NCBI RefSeq assembly: GCF_004216775.1
Contig: NZ_SGXF01000001.1
Span: 422,828-486,827, forward strand
From: Cuneatibacter caecimuris
Lineage (GTDB): Bacteria; Bacillota; Clostridia; Lachnospirales; Lachnospiraceae
Direction of reading: 5' to 3'
Length of the DNA stretch: 64,000 bases
The notes under the pieces were generated by a model. That model searched no databases and was not told the DNA's origin. It saw nothing but the letters and a program-made list of their open reading frames with translations. Both the position numbers and the translations under genes were made by a program. Numbering within the stretch: position 1 is the first letter of the stretch; the number at the start of each line of letters is the position of its first letter. Shown piece by piece: positions 51,824 through 61,800 of this stretch.

Positions 51824-52045
51824 CTACTTTTCTACAGGTCCCTTATCCAGAGCCTTTTCCTGCAATTCCCTTTTCTTCCGGGTCATCAGGCCCCCGATCC
51901 TGCCGGATTCCTTGGCCGACAGACATCTCCACCCCCCAGCCACCACCTTATCGAATACGCCGATCTCCTGCGCGATTTCCAGCTTCAGCTGCTCCTGGGG
52001 AGTCAGGTTCCTCAGGTCTATAGGTTTGTTTTTCTTTTTCGGCAT
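51824..52045 (-). CDS. Small acid-soluble spore protein, alpha/beta-type family
   Basis: A 73-residue protein with LKLEIAQEIGVFDKVVAGGW and AKESGRIGGLMTRKKREL, the pattern of clostridial alpha/beta-type SASPs (E-x-A-x-E-x-G near the GPR cleavage site, then the G-G-x-M motif). SASPs bind and protect spore DNA. ATG 52045 has GGAG eight bases upstream; an upstream in-frame GTG (52051) is less likely. It supports a spore-forming host. It is followed by a terminator hairpin. Confidence 0.82.
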   Translation of the reverse strand: MPKKKNKPIDLRNLTPQEQLKLEIAQEIGVFDKVVAGGWRCLSAKESGRIGGLMTRKKRELQEKALDKGPVEK

Positions 52046-52140
52046 CCTCACCGCTCCTTTCAGAACTCAGTCTGAAAAAAGCATTCCCAATAATTTTCCA
52101 TCTTATACCATTTCTTGCAGCAGATCTGCGTTCTGCAAAA

Positions 52141-52332
52141 TTACTGATTTGGATTGGATGGAATAATAATTGCGGCGACAAAGTACGCCAGTATTCCGGT
52201 CCCGGTGCATCCGAACAGGGCCCAGACCAGCCTGATCAGGGTGGGGTCAATGTTAAAATATTCTGCAACCCCTCCGCACACGCCCAGCAGCATGGCGTTC
52301 TTTTTAGATCTGTACAATTTTCTTGGTTCCAT
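52141..52332 (-). CDS. PspC-domain membrane protein
   Basis: A 63-residue protein: KLYRSKKNAMLLGVCGGVAE with YFNIDPTLIRLVWALFGC and a final hydrophobic segment GILAYFVAAIIIPS, a complete PspC domain. Such proteins join phage-shock or envelope-stress responses; here it sits in a group with DUF4097, DUF1700 and PadR genes. GGGAG precedes ATG 52332. Confidence 0.88.
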   Translation of the reverse strand: MEPRKLYRSKKNAMLLGVCGGVAEYFNIDPTLIRLVWALFGCTGTGILAYFVAAIIIPSNPNQ

Positions 52333-52358
52333 ATTTCCTTCTCCCTTCGTCTGATTAT

Positions 52359-53138
52359 TTATTTTTCATCAAAAGAAATACTGATAGAGCCCATTCCGCA
52401 CTCCGCTTTCAGCTCTTTGCTGCCCTTCTTCACTTTCTGCTTTTCTTCTTTCCCGAAACCGCCCCATTTCAGGGAGCCCAGCTCCACGCTGCCCATCCCG
52501 CACTCAATGCTGTAGCTGTAATCATCTTCTTTTCCATGGATTTCGCCTTCTATACTGCCCATTCCGCACTCCGCTTTCAGGCTTTTCTCCACATCAGCGC
52601 TGCCGAAACTGATTTTTCCCATTCCACAGCTCAGATCCACAATACGGCCGGTCAGACGATCTGCTTTCACCTCTCCGGCGCCGGCTTCCAGCTCAATCTC
52701 TCCTGCATTCAGTGTATCCAATTCCAGTTTTCCCATTCCTACGCTGATATCCGCAGAATCCAGGACTGTTCCCTTAGGCAGAGTGATGACTACAGTGCTC
52801 TCTTCCTCCAGAGGACCGACTCCAATCCAATCCATCCAATAGTAATCCGCATCTATCTTCCATATTCCATTCTTAACTTTGCTGGTAAAATTAGACGGGA
52901 GCCTGTTGCCGCGGATTGAGAAAGCATCTCCTTCTTCAATTTTCACGCTGCTAAGCCCCAGATCAAAGTCCAGGCTCCTTACATCCGTATAGGTCTCTTC
53001 AATATCAATTTCTCCGGAAAACCTGACTTCCCTGCTCTGCTTTATTCCTCCAAGGGCAATGCCTGTGACCATCAGAACGATTCCCGCAGCAGCAAAAATC
53101 AAAGCAATGATCCCAAAAACTTTCGTACTTTTTTTCAT
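52359..53138 (-). CDS. DUF4097-type beta-strand repeat membrane protein
   Basis: A 259-residue protein with one N-terminal helix (FGIIALIFAAAGIVLMVTGI) and a series of beta-repeats with recurring ECGMGS/EVGM-like units (LSCGMGKISFGS, AECGMGSIEGE, IECGMGSVELGS, AECGMGSISISF). DUF4097 folds as a right-handed beta-structure; relatives (LiaG, YvlB) act in envelope stress. It overlaps the DUF1700 stop by four bases, so it is the last gene of the PadR-DUF1700-DUF4097 operon. Confidence 0.85.
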   Translation of the reverse strand: MKKSTKVFGIIALIFAAAGIVLMVTGIALGGIKQSREVRFSGEIDIEETYTDVRSLDFDLGLSSVKIEEGDAFSIRGNRLPSNFTSKVKNGIWKIDADYYWMDWIGVGPLEEESTVVITLPKGTVLDSADISVGMGKLELDTLNAGEIELEAGAGEVKADRLTGRIVDLSCGMGKISFGSADVEKSLKAECGMGSIEGEIHGKEDDYSYSIECGMGSVELGSLKWGGFGKEEKQKVKKGSKELKAECGMGSISISFDEK

Positions 53139-53887
53139 ACTCCTGCACCTCTTCTCCTGTTTCTTCTAAATATAAAGCGGAACAGATTCCCAATGCCCTG
53201 GAAACAGAGAGGCAGCAGGCTGCCGAACACCAGCCTGCACAGCAGGATTCCTCCCAGCCCAAACGCCATTGCCAGAAAACCGCTTCCTACCAGGAGCAAT
53301 CCCGCTCCTGGAGCCATAAAGGTCCTGACCGCGCCCACCGCCAGGGCGGCGATACCTCCTGCCAGGCAGCCAAAAGTCCCGGCCACAAGCCCGATGCCCA
53401 AGGCCAGAATACAGCAGACCAGGCCGATCAGCACTCCGATTACTCCGATCAGAAGACCTCCCCAGACAGGAAAAGAAAACACGGCCAGTATGATCAGAAG
53501 AGCCGTCATGCCAGTGCTTCTTCCGCCTGCAGATTCCTCTGTCCTGCCGCCCTCCCCGCTGTCCGCGCGGGAGGCGTTCTCTTGATATATTTTGTCAGCC
53601 TTTTCCATCTCTGTATAATGGCCTACCTGATTTCTGCGTTCCTCAAACCTGGCGTCCCGGTAACCCTGTTCGGTATACTCTCCAAAGTCCCCCGGTTCCT
53701 TTTGGTTCATCCGAATCACGCAGGCTACCTGTTCCGGGCTTCCCAGCTCTGAAATCACTTCCTCCTCACGTTCCGGTCCGGCCTCTTCAAAATAGTCCTC
53801 ATAATACCGGAGCGCCTCATTCCGCTCTTCCTCCGGCAGATCGCCCAGCAGCCAGGCCAGCCGTTCCATATAACTCATTCTGTCCAT
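53135..53887 (-). CDS. DUF1700-family membrane protein
   Basis: A 250-residue protein. The N-terminal cytoplasmic DUF1700 part is MERLAWLLGDLPEEERNEAL, then RYYEDYFEEAGPEREEEVIS, with an acidic/basic linker around 75-120. Four to five C-terminal helices (about 125-235) follow. DUF1700 proteins typically lie next to a PadR regulator and a DUF4097 protein, as here. It is likely an anti-stress or sensing membrane component. GGAGG precedes ATG 53887. Confidence 0.85.
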   Translation of the reverse strand: MDRMSYMERLAWLLGDLPEEERNEALRYYEDYFEEAGPEREEEVISELGSPEQVACVIRMNQKEPGDFGEYTEQGYRDARFEERRNQVGHYTEMEKADKIYQENASRADSGEGGRTEESAGGRSTGMTALLIILAVFSFPVWGGLLIGVIGVLIGLVCCILALGIGLVAGTFGCLAGGIAALAVGAVRTFMAPGAGLLLVGSGFLAMAFGLGGILLCRLVFGSLLPLCFQGIGNLFRFIFRRNRRRGAGV

Positions 53888-53889
53888 AC

Positions 53890-54204
53890 TCAGACCTCCG
53901 CGAACATACTAGATATTTTTTCACTGTACTGCCGCCATTCTGAAGCATATAGATGCAGCTGCGCATCGCCTCTGGGCGTCACTCTGTAATACCGCCTGTT
54001 CCTCCCATTGTATTCCTGGTCGTAAGTCTCCAGGCAGCCTTCTGACAACAGCCTGCGCAGCACCGGATAAAGTGTTGACTCCGATACCTCCAGGGCCCGC
54101 CGCACATCCTGCGTGATCTTATACCCATAAGAGCCATCTGCCGCCCTGGACACAGCTGCCAGTACCACCGCGTCCAGCAATGCTGTTCCTGTGTGAAATA
54201 CCAT
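53890..54204 (-). CDS. PadR-family transcriptional regulator
   Basis: A 104-residue winged-helix protein: VLAAVSRAADGSYGYKITQD, ESTLYPVLRRLLSEGCLETY and a wing with NGRNRRYYRVTPRG. It should dimerise and repress its own promoter. Directly upstream is a 22-bp perfect inverted repeat (54249-54303) that is probably its operator. It is first in the operon PadR-DUF1700-DUF4097, with two bases between its stop and the DUF1700 start. Confidence 0.9.
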   Translation of the reverse strand: MVFHTGTALLDAVVLAAVSRAADGSYGYKITQDVRRALEVSESTLYPVLRRLLSEGCLETYDQEYNGRNRRYYRVTPRGDAQLHLYASEWRQYSEKISSMFAEV

Positions 54205-54248
54205 GCCGCGTCCTCCTTCCTGTCTCCATGTTTTCTATTCATTGGCAT

Positions 54249-54303
54249 AATATTATACGCCATATAATATTGTTTCTGTGTATATTATATGGCGTATAAT
54301 ATT
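54249..54303. promoter_or_regulatory. Perfect 22-bp inverted repeat, probable PadR operator/promoter
   Basis: Arms 54249-54270 and 54282-54303 are exact reverse complements with an 11-base spacer. Each arm contains ATTATACGCCATATAAT-type sequence including -10-like TATAAT. It lies 45 bases upstream of PadR and overlaps the stop codon of the metallo-hydrolase gene (54302-54304). Likely autoregulatory site; it may also act as a terminator. Confidence 0.75.
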
Positions 54304-55024
54304 ATTTGTCAAGCACATTTATGACTTTTTCTTCCGGACTGTGAATTTTTTCTCTGTAGTCAGAGGAACACTCCATTTTTTTCAGGCGTTCCACTACGGA
54401 ATAGTCATCCCAGCAGTGCATGGGGATCACGATTTCCGTATTCACATGTTTCATAAAGTAATCCATTCCCCAGTAAAACCGCTCTCCCTGCCGTGGGTCC
54501 AGCGAGACCATCGCCGCCTGAAAGGAATAACCGGAAAGCAAAGAAATCTCCTCCTGAAATCTTCCTGTCATATCCCTGTATTCTCCCTCCGTTTCCTCAT
54601 CCTTCCAGGTCCACCAGTTCAGGTCCCCCGCATGATAAATCCACGTTCCCTCCATGCAGACCGCATATGCCACGACTGCGTCTGTAGACCGGAATGTGTC
54701 CACTTCCAGCCCTTCCAGGCTGTAATGCTGCCTGGAGCCTGCCCGGGTGATCCGGTCCAGCCAATCCGGTCCGATCCCGTACTGTTTCAGTTTTCCCGGA
54801 GACAGGCTGATGTCCTTTGACAGCACATACCTGACCCAGGGGTTCCCCTCCCCGATCCGGAAAATTTCCGGATTAAAGTGGTCATGATGAGCATGACTGG
54901 AAAAGATGTACAGCGGCTTTTCCTTCTCCAGCTGCGGCAGATCTCCCTTCCAGTAATCAAAGAGGCAGTTCAGCTCTTTTCCTTCCGCCAGAAATCCACT
55001 GTGTTCTATATAAGTTATTTTCAT
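54302..55024 (-). CDS. MBL-fold metallo-hydrolase
   Basis: A 240-residue beta-lactamase-fold protein with the metal motif FSSHAHHDHFNPEIF (about 41-55), a later Asp in WIYHAGDLNWWTW and a His in IVIPMHCWDDYSVVERL. These match UlaG-like and related hydrolases with a two-metal site. Substrate unknown. AGGATG precedes ATG 55024. It follows AddA by only three bases, so it is the last gene of an addB-addA-MBL operon. Confidence 0.82.
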   Translation of the reverse strand: MKITYIEHSGFLAEGKELNCLFDYWKGDLPQLEKEKPLYIFSSHAHHDHFNPEIFRIGEGNPWVRYVLSKDISLSPGKLKQYGIGPDWLDRITRAGSRQHYSLEGLEVDTFRSTDAVVAYAVCMEGTWIYHAGDLNWWTWKDEETEGEYRDMTGRFQEEISLLSGYSFQAAMVSLDPRQGERFYWGMDYFMKHVNTEIVIPMHCWDDYSVVERLKKMECSSDYREKIHSPEEKVINVLDK

Positions 55025-55027
55025 CTT

Positions 55028-58000
55028 TCATCCTTTCACCGCTTTTCCCAGGGAAAAGGAGTACAGGTATTTTTCCTTTACCTGCTGTCCTCTGGCCATG
55101 GAAAGCGCCTGGGCATAATAATCCAGCTGCGTCTGATACCTGCTGAGCAGAATTGATTCGCCTGATTTTAAAGGAACCCGGTCTGTTTTATAGTCTACGA
55201 TCACCAGCCCGTCCTCTTCTTCCAGCCACACGTCGATCACACCCTGCACCATCACAAGGCCGTCCTCTGTTTGGGCTTCCGGGCTGATCTGGGCAGCAGG
55301 GACGCCGATCACAAACTGTTCTTCCCGGTGCAGCTTCCCTTGTTTTGCCGCAAGGACCATCCTTGCGCAGAGCGGGCTGTCCGCAAATTTCTGAATCTGC
55401 TCCGGGCTGACCATATTCCGTTCCTCCTCTGTGATGCTTCCGGTGCCCACAAGCCGTTCCAATTCCTCTCTGACCCAATCCGGATGTATCCGAACCTGCT
55501 CCAGATCCAGCAGTTCCAGCACATGATGCCAGGCTATTCCACGTCTGGCCGCGTGCTCCGCAGACGCGGCTTTTTCCCGCCGGCCGCTGCCTCTGTCCCC
55601 TTCCGTAATCCGCGGAATCAAAGAGAAAATTTCTTCTTGTTCCACGGCCTGTCGTTTCAGTTCAGAAACGGACATTGTAACCGGAATTTTCCCGGACTGT
55701 TCCCAGGAATACCGGCAGCCGAACTGGCTTTCTGCAGCCAAAACCAGTTCTCTGACACGTTCCGCCTCCTGCTGCCCTGCGGGCGCTCTTCCTTCCCTGA
55801 AATCCGCCGCCTTCTTTTCCCTGCGTTTCTGCTCTTCTGCCGCGATTCCCTGCATATCTGCAATCTCCAAATCAAAGGATGACGGATCTCCATATAGGGC
55901 TCCCCCGGCTTCTCCCGGCAGCTCCAGCCGTTCCAGCACGGGAGCAAAATCCCGGTGCCTGTAAAGGGCAGGAATCAGCCAGTCTAAATAACATCTGGCT
56001 CCTGCCAGTTCAGGATATGACAGCCGGATTCCCGACCGGTCTGTCCCTGCAGCCCGTTTCCTCATTTTATGGCCGGCATCTCTCTCCCCTCCGGTCAGAA
56101 TCAGATATTCTTTCGCTCTGGTCAGCGCCACATACAAAACCCGCAGTTCCTCACCCAGACTTTCCGTCAGCAATTTTTTCTGAAATACCCGTTTTACCAG
56201 AGTAGTCCTGCGGGTTCTGAGCCGCCCGTCTATCAGATCCAGGCCAATGCCCAGATCCGGATGAAACACCACCCGCTGCCTGGCGTCCTGCTGGTTGAAC
56301 TGCTTTCCCAGCCCTGCCGCAATCACCACCGGGAACTCCAGGCCTTTGCTTTTATGAATGCTCATCAGACGCACTGTATTCTCCTGGCCTTCCAGCACCG
56401 GCGCTTCTCCATAGTCAACCTCATATTTTTGCAGCCGCTCCACATAGCGGATGAAATGGAATACTCCCCTGTAACTGGTTTTTTCATAATTTTCTGCCCG
56501 GACTTCCAGCATTTCCAGATTCGCCCGCCTCCTGCTTCCCATGGGCATGGCAGATACAATCCGCTGGTAGCCCGTTTCTTCCAGCACCAGCTGCAGCAGT
56601 TCATGAAGAGGCAGGCAGGCCGCTTTTTCCCGGAATCTGTCCAGCAATACCAGAAACCCGGAAAGTTTTGATGAAAGTAAGTTCTCTTTTCCCTGCTCCG
56701 AATATAGTTTGACTGCTCCGTAAAATCCCATTCCCTGCCGTACATTCCTGTAATCTTCCGGCATAGAACGGAAATAAGCGCTGATTTCTGCCAGATCCGC
56801 TGAGCTGCAGCCCACAAAGGGCGCTTTCAGCACTGCGGCCAGTGGAATATCCTGCATGGGGTTATCGATCAGGCGCAGCAGGTTCAGAGCCATCTGCACC
56901 TCCGGCGCGTCAAAAAATCCCTGCTGTGATTCCGCGTATGCCGGGATTCCCTCTCCCCCCAGCACATCCACAAAGGTCTCGGCCCACCCTGACACAGTTC
57001 TGAGAAGCACTACGATATCTCCGTAACGTGCTCTTCTGTAGCGGCCTTCTTCTTTATCCCAGATCCACTTTCCGGTCTGCTCATCCGTCAATCTGAGAAT
57101 TTCTTCTGCCACAAGTCTGGCTTCCCATTCCCGGATGTCACCTTCCTGTTCCGGATCAGAATCCCATTGTTCCTCTGCTTTTTCGCCGGTTCTATCTTGT
57201 TCTCTGGCGGGAGCATCCAACAGCCGCATTTCTACGCGGCAGTCTTCTTCTCCCTTTTCTTCCGGCAGCGTTTCAAACTGCGCGCCTGGATACAATGCCG
57301 CTTCTTCCGTATAGGCCACCCCTCCCAGCACCGGCTGCATCATCTGGTAAAAAAGAAAGTTTACCCCTTCCAGCACCTCTTTCCGGCTCCGGAAATTGCG
57401 GCGCAGCTCCACCTTTTGATAAAGGCTGTCTTCCTCGCTGTATCCTTCATATTTTTCCATAAACAGCTCCGGCCTGGCCAGACGGAATTTATAAATGCTT
57501 TGCTTTACATCCCCCACCATGAATACATTCGGCCTGCCCCGGCGCTCTCTGGATATACTGTTCAGCAGCGCCTCCTGAACCTGGTTGCTGTCCTGGTATT
57601 CATCAATCATGATTTCTTCAAAATAACGGCTGTACTCCTCAGCCGCCGGGGTAGGCAAATCCCCCTCATCTCTGTGATCCACCAGCACCTGAAGGGCCAG
57701 GTGTTCCAAATCGCTGAAATCCAGCAGGTTTTTTCTGCGCTTCCGGGCAATGTACTGCTCCGAAAAACCAGAGGTCAGCCGGCAGAGTTCCTGAACCGCT
57801 CCCGAACACCCGGCAAGCTGCTCAATCACCTCTTCGGCGGAAAGTGAAAAATATTTTTCCCTCAGGTCTTTATAACCTTTTCGAACAGAATCTCTCAGAG
57901 AAGAAACTGTTTCCGCCAGCTTCTCGTCAAAAATATCTGTTTTCTTTTTTCTGGGCTTTACCTCAAAAATCTTATTTTCCATGGCGCGCTGCAGCGTCTG

Positions 58001-58801
58001 GTAAGAATCCGGCAGGAGCAGTGCATTCAGCCGTTCCCGTTCCAGAGAAAATTTCTCCAGGTACAGCGCCGGACCATTCTCACCGCCGCAGATCTGCAGT
58101 ATCCTGTCGTATACCTGAACATATCCTCTAAGCAGTTCTCTGGTATTCTCCAGGAGAAATTTTATCCAGGGCTCCTGCTCTAACCCCGCCGCGTCAGCCG
58201 CCTGATAGGCTTTCCCGCACCTCTCAATCCATTCCAGAGGCCATGGATAGCTCTGGGACAGCTCATAGAAATCCAGGATCAGGCTGCTCAGGGCGCCGTC
58301 CCCTTTTACGGAACTGTAACAGTCCGCAAATTCCTGAAATTCCTCTGCAGCTATTTCATACTGTTCTTCCAGATATTCCTCCAGAACATCAGCCTTCAGC
58401 AGGGCCAGTTCTCCTTCATCCGCCACGCGGAAAGAAGGATCCAGCCCGATTTCCTGAAAATGGTTCCGCAGCACGTACATACAAAAGCTGTCTATAGTGG
58501 TGATCTGAGCCGTATGTTCCGCCAGCAGCTTCTGGCGGGCCAGACGGCTGTCCTCCGGATGTTCAGCTGCCTTCTGTTCCAGCGCGGCAGCGATCCGTTC
58601 CCGCATTTCCGCGGCAGCAGCCTTTGTAAATGTCACCACCAGCAGGCGGTCAATGTCCACCGGATTCTTTTTATCACAGACCATAGAAAGGATGCGCTCC
58701 ACCAGCACCGCAGTTTTTCCGCTTCCCGCCGCTGCCGCCACAAGGATATTCCGATTTCTGAGATCAATAATTTTCTGTTGTTCCCTGGTCCACTGCACCA
58801 T
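55028..58801 (-). CDS. addA: ATP-dependent helicase/nuclease subunit AddA
   Basis: A 1257-residue UvrD-type helicase-nuclease. It has the Q motif (WTREQQKII), Walker A ILVAAAAGSGKTAVLVERIL (about 21-40), motif II EIMIDEYQDSNQVQEALL, helicase motif VI LYVALTRAKEYLILTGG and the C-terminal nuclease motif GLVIVDYKTDRV. AddAB resects double-strand breaks and degrades foreign DNA up to a Chi site. ATG 58801 has GGAGG upstream and lies 38 bases inside the end of addB, so translation is coupled. Length is typical. Confidence 0.95.
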   Translation of the reverse strand: MVQWTREQQKIIDLRNRNILVAAAAGSGKTAVLVERILSMVCDKKNPVDIDRLLVVTFTKAAAAEMRERIAAALEQKAAEHPEDSRLARQKLLAEHTAQITTIDSFCMYVLRNHFQEIGLDPSFRVADEGELALLKADVLEEYLEEQYEIAAEEFQEFADCYSSVKGDGALSSLILDFYELSQSYPWPLEWIERCGKAYQAADAAGLEQEPWIKFLLENTRELLRGYVQVYDRILQICGGENGPALYLEKFSLERERLNALLLPDSYQTLQRAMENKIFEVKPRKKKTDIFDEKLAETVSSLRDSVRKGYKDLREKYFSLSAEEVIEQLAGCSGAVQELCRLTSGFSEQYIARKRRKNLLDFSDLEHLALQVLVDHRDEGDLPTPAAEEYSRYFEEIMIDEYQDSNQVQEALLNSISRERRGRPNVFMVGDVKQSIYKFRLARPELFMEKYEGYSEEDSLYQKVELRRNFRSRKEVLEGVNFLFYQMMQPVLGGVAYTEEAALYPGAQFETLPEEKGEEDCRVEMRLLDAPAREQDRTGEKAEEQWDSDPEQEGDIREWEARLVAEEILRLTDEQTGKWIWDKEEGRYRRARYGDIVVLLRTVSGWAETFVDVLGGEGIPAYAESQQGFFDAPEVQMALNLLRLIDNPMQDIPLAAVLKAPFVGCSSADLAEISAYFRSMPEDYRNVRQGMGFYGAVKLYSEQGKENLLSSKLSGFLVLLDRFREKAACLPLHELLQLVLEETGYQRIVSAMPMGSRRRANLEMLEVRAENYEKTSYRGVFHFIRYVERLQKYEVDYGEAPVLEGQENTVRLMSIHKSKGLEFPVVIAAGLGKQFNQQDARQRVVFHPDLGIGLDLIDGRLRTRRTTLVKRVFQKKLLTESLGEELRVLYVALTRAKEYLILTGGERDAGHKMRKRAAGTDRSGIRLSYPELAGARCYLDWLIPALYRHRDFAPVLERLELPGEAGGALYGDPSSFDLEIADMQGIAAEEQKRREKKAADFREGRAPAGQQEAERVRELVLAAESQFGCRYSWEQSGKIPVTMSVSELKRQAVEQEEIFSLIPRITEGDRGSGRREKAASAEHAARRGIAWHHVLELLDLEQVRIHPDWVREELERLVGTGSITEEERNMVSPEQIQKFADSPLCARMVLAAKQGKLHREEQFVIGVPAAQISPEAQTEDGLVMVQGVIDVWLEEEDGLVIVDYKTDRVPLKSGESILLSRYQTQLDYYAQALSMARGQQVKEKYLYSFSLGKAVKG

Positions 58802-61800
58802 CCCTGTCTCCTCCTTTCCGTTCCAGAATATTCCACAGTTCTTCCAGCCCGATAGCCGGAAGCTTCCTCGGCCTGCAGCCTTCCAGCTGCCGGTCAAAAC
58901 CGCAGACCGCCCCGTAGGGGCAGTACTCGCAGGGCATGCGGCCCGCCAGCTCATAGGGGCTGGCGGGGATCTCCCCTGCAGCCATATGGCTTCCAAGCTC
59001 CTTTACTTTATCCACCGCATATCCTCTGAGAAGCTCCAGCTGTTTTCTCCCGGCAGCCCTGGAACGGGTGGAGGCCGTACCATCCTCTCTGCGTTCCAGC
59101 CGGCTGATCACTCTTGAATTTTTTCCTGGAGTATGATCCAGCATATCCAGCACCCGGGGATCGCTGTTAGCCAGCCCGTCCATCCGCAGCTCCTTCAGCA
59201 CCGCCTCCCGCAGCTGCTTCTCATCCTCATGCCCTGTAGCCTCTATGACGGGATCTTGAATCCGGTAGTAGAATACGCCCGCAGGAACCACCTCTTTATC
59301 CGGATATTTCCGTTTCACCATCTCCACCGCAGCCTGCAGATAGACCATCAGCTGAAGCTGCAGGCCATGATAAATCCTCGCAGGCTCAAACCCGGTCATC
59401 CCTGATTTATAGTCAATAATCTTCACATAGATTCTGTCTCCGTCAAAAGCCAGGTCCACCCGGTCTATCCTGCCCTGCAGCTCCATGCGCATTCCCCCGT
59501 CCAGGACAAAAGACAGCCCCGGAAGCCTGTCCTCCGGCCGGAAGCTTAATTCACTGCCCCCGGGGATAAAACTGCCGCACTTTAACTGCTCCTGCAGCGC
59601 CCACACAGTTTCGTCCGCCACCCGCCTCAGGCGGCCTTCCAGGTAAGCGTTTCTGGCCGAGCTGCGCAGAATTGTATTTCCATACCGTTCCGCAACGGCG
59701 GAAACGCTCTGATCCACCAGAAATGTCCGCTGCTTTTCATCCAGCTCTTTCCAGTCCAATCCGGCCCTCCGCATATTTACAAAAAACTCTTCCAGGGAGG
59801 CATGGAATATATTGCCCAGATCCACCGCCTCCAGCTGGTACTGCATCCTCGGCAGCAGCTTCAGGCCCGCCTGCAGAAAATGGCTGTAGGGACATCCCGC
59901 AAACTGCTCCAGACTGGTAATGCTGCTCACCGGCACATCTCCATAGAGGCGCAGAACCACATTTGCCGGAAGGCTTTCCGGGCGGAAAACGCAGCTGGAA
60001 GCTCTCTGCAGCTGCTCTACAGCCTCTGCAAATTCCTTTTGCCCTGAAAACCACTGGTAAAGCGCTTTCCACTGGAGGGACGCATCCCCCCGCACGGCGT
60101 CGGAAAACCCCGCTGCCAGGTCGTCCAGACCATCTGCAGGCACTGTGAAACAGTTTTCTTGCCCTACGCTGTCCGGGATCGCAAAATTTTTCTTCAGTTG
60201 TTTCAGAAATCCTGCCTGCATGCTGCCTCTCCCTGCTCCGTCCGCCTGGCTGCAGGACAGAAAGAGATGCTCGGAAGGCCGTCCCAGCATCAGATACAGG
60301 TAAAATTGCTGCTGCAGGCTGCTCTCCCTTCCGGTGGGCGCCAGCTCCACCCCTTGTTCTTTCAGAAACTCACGCTCCAGATCAGAAAGCAGCCCTCCCC
60401 GCATTTCCCTGGGAGGCATGCAGCCTTCATTACAGCCCAGCACAAACAAGGCGCGGATTCCGCCCAGGCGGGTCCGCCGCAGATCCCCTACCACCAGCCT
60501 GTCCAGAGCAGCCGGAATCAGGCCCACCTGAATTTCAGAAAAACCAGCTTCCAGAATCTCGGAAAAAACCTGCAGCGTCATCCGCTCGTTCCCCATCAAG
60601 GTTTCAAACTGCCCAAACAGCTCCATCACCTTATCGTAACTTTGCGCGTATTCTTTCTCCCGCTCCAGATCTCCTTCCGCCTCCAGCTGCCGGCGCAGCG
60701 CTTCAATACGCTGTTCCGCTCCGGTTTCTTCTAAAAACCGGCGCAGCAAAAACAGCCTCTGGCTTACGGTCTGTTCTTTTTCTTCCTTCAGCGCACTGCA
60801 TAGAGGAAAAATCAGTTCCACTGCCCTCTGCCGTGTGGCGTTTACCTGCTCTAATTCTTCCCGGGACAAGCGTTTTCCTCTGTAAGCCCATTCTTCCTGC
60901 CAGCGGCCTGCTCCCCGCACCCCTGTTTCCAGCACATAATTTTCCAGCAGGCTGATTTCTTCCACGTCCAGCCCGATTAATACATTTTTCAGCAGGCGAA
61001 ACATGGAATCATAAGTAAAGTTCTGCTGAATTGCTTCCAGCAGGCATCGCAGCATATCCACCAGCGGGTGGCCCAAAAGACTTTTTTTCTGGTCTATAAA
61101 ATATGGCAGGCCCGCCCTGCCAAAATAATGGACAATCGGCCCGGAATACCGGGACAAGTCTCCTGCAATCACAGCAATCTCTCTGTACCGGTACCCCTCG
61201 CTGCGCACCAGGCGCAAGATCTCCCTCAGCGCAAAGCGCACCTCCCCGTCCGCTCCCGGAGCAGAAGAAATACGGACAGCCTGGCAGCTGCCTTCATATC
61301 CTGCGCCCGGCATTCCCAGGCTCCTTCCCAGATAAAACAATTCAGGCGCTTTTTCGTAGCGCTTTGGCAGACCGCTCAGCCTGATCTCCCGATCCACCGG
61401 AATATCCTGGCGCATCGCCAGGTCCTCCAGCTTCCGCTTCATTTCCCGGCTCATGTAGAAAAGGCTGGATTCCGGCAAGGCCGGATCGATAGTCACGGAC
61501 ACCCGTACCTGAGCCGCCAGGCGCAGGAGGCTTTCCACCAGCTGATACTGCACTGGCGTAAATCCTGTGAATTCATCCAGGACTACAATGCTGTCCCGCA
61601 GAAATTCCGCCCTGTCGATGTGCCTGCACAGAACCTGAAGCAGTTCCTCCGCGGTTACGTAGTCTTTTTCCATGGCTTCCTGGAATGCCTGGAAAACCAC
61701 GGACAGATCGCGAAATTTTGCCTGGAGCAGTTCTCCTGCCCCGGTCAGATCCACCTTGTCCGGTTCCACCCCGTACTGGCGGAATTCTGAAAGAACTGAT

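Noticed and set aside
54249-54303. Palindrome as a simple terminator only
   Set aside because: It lacks GC-rich stem and T-tract of a strong terminator and sits just upstream of a PadR gene, so an operator is more likely.
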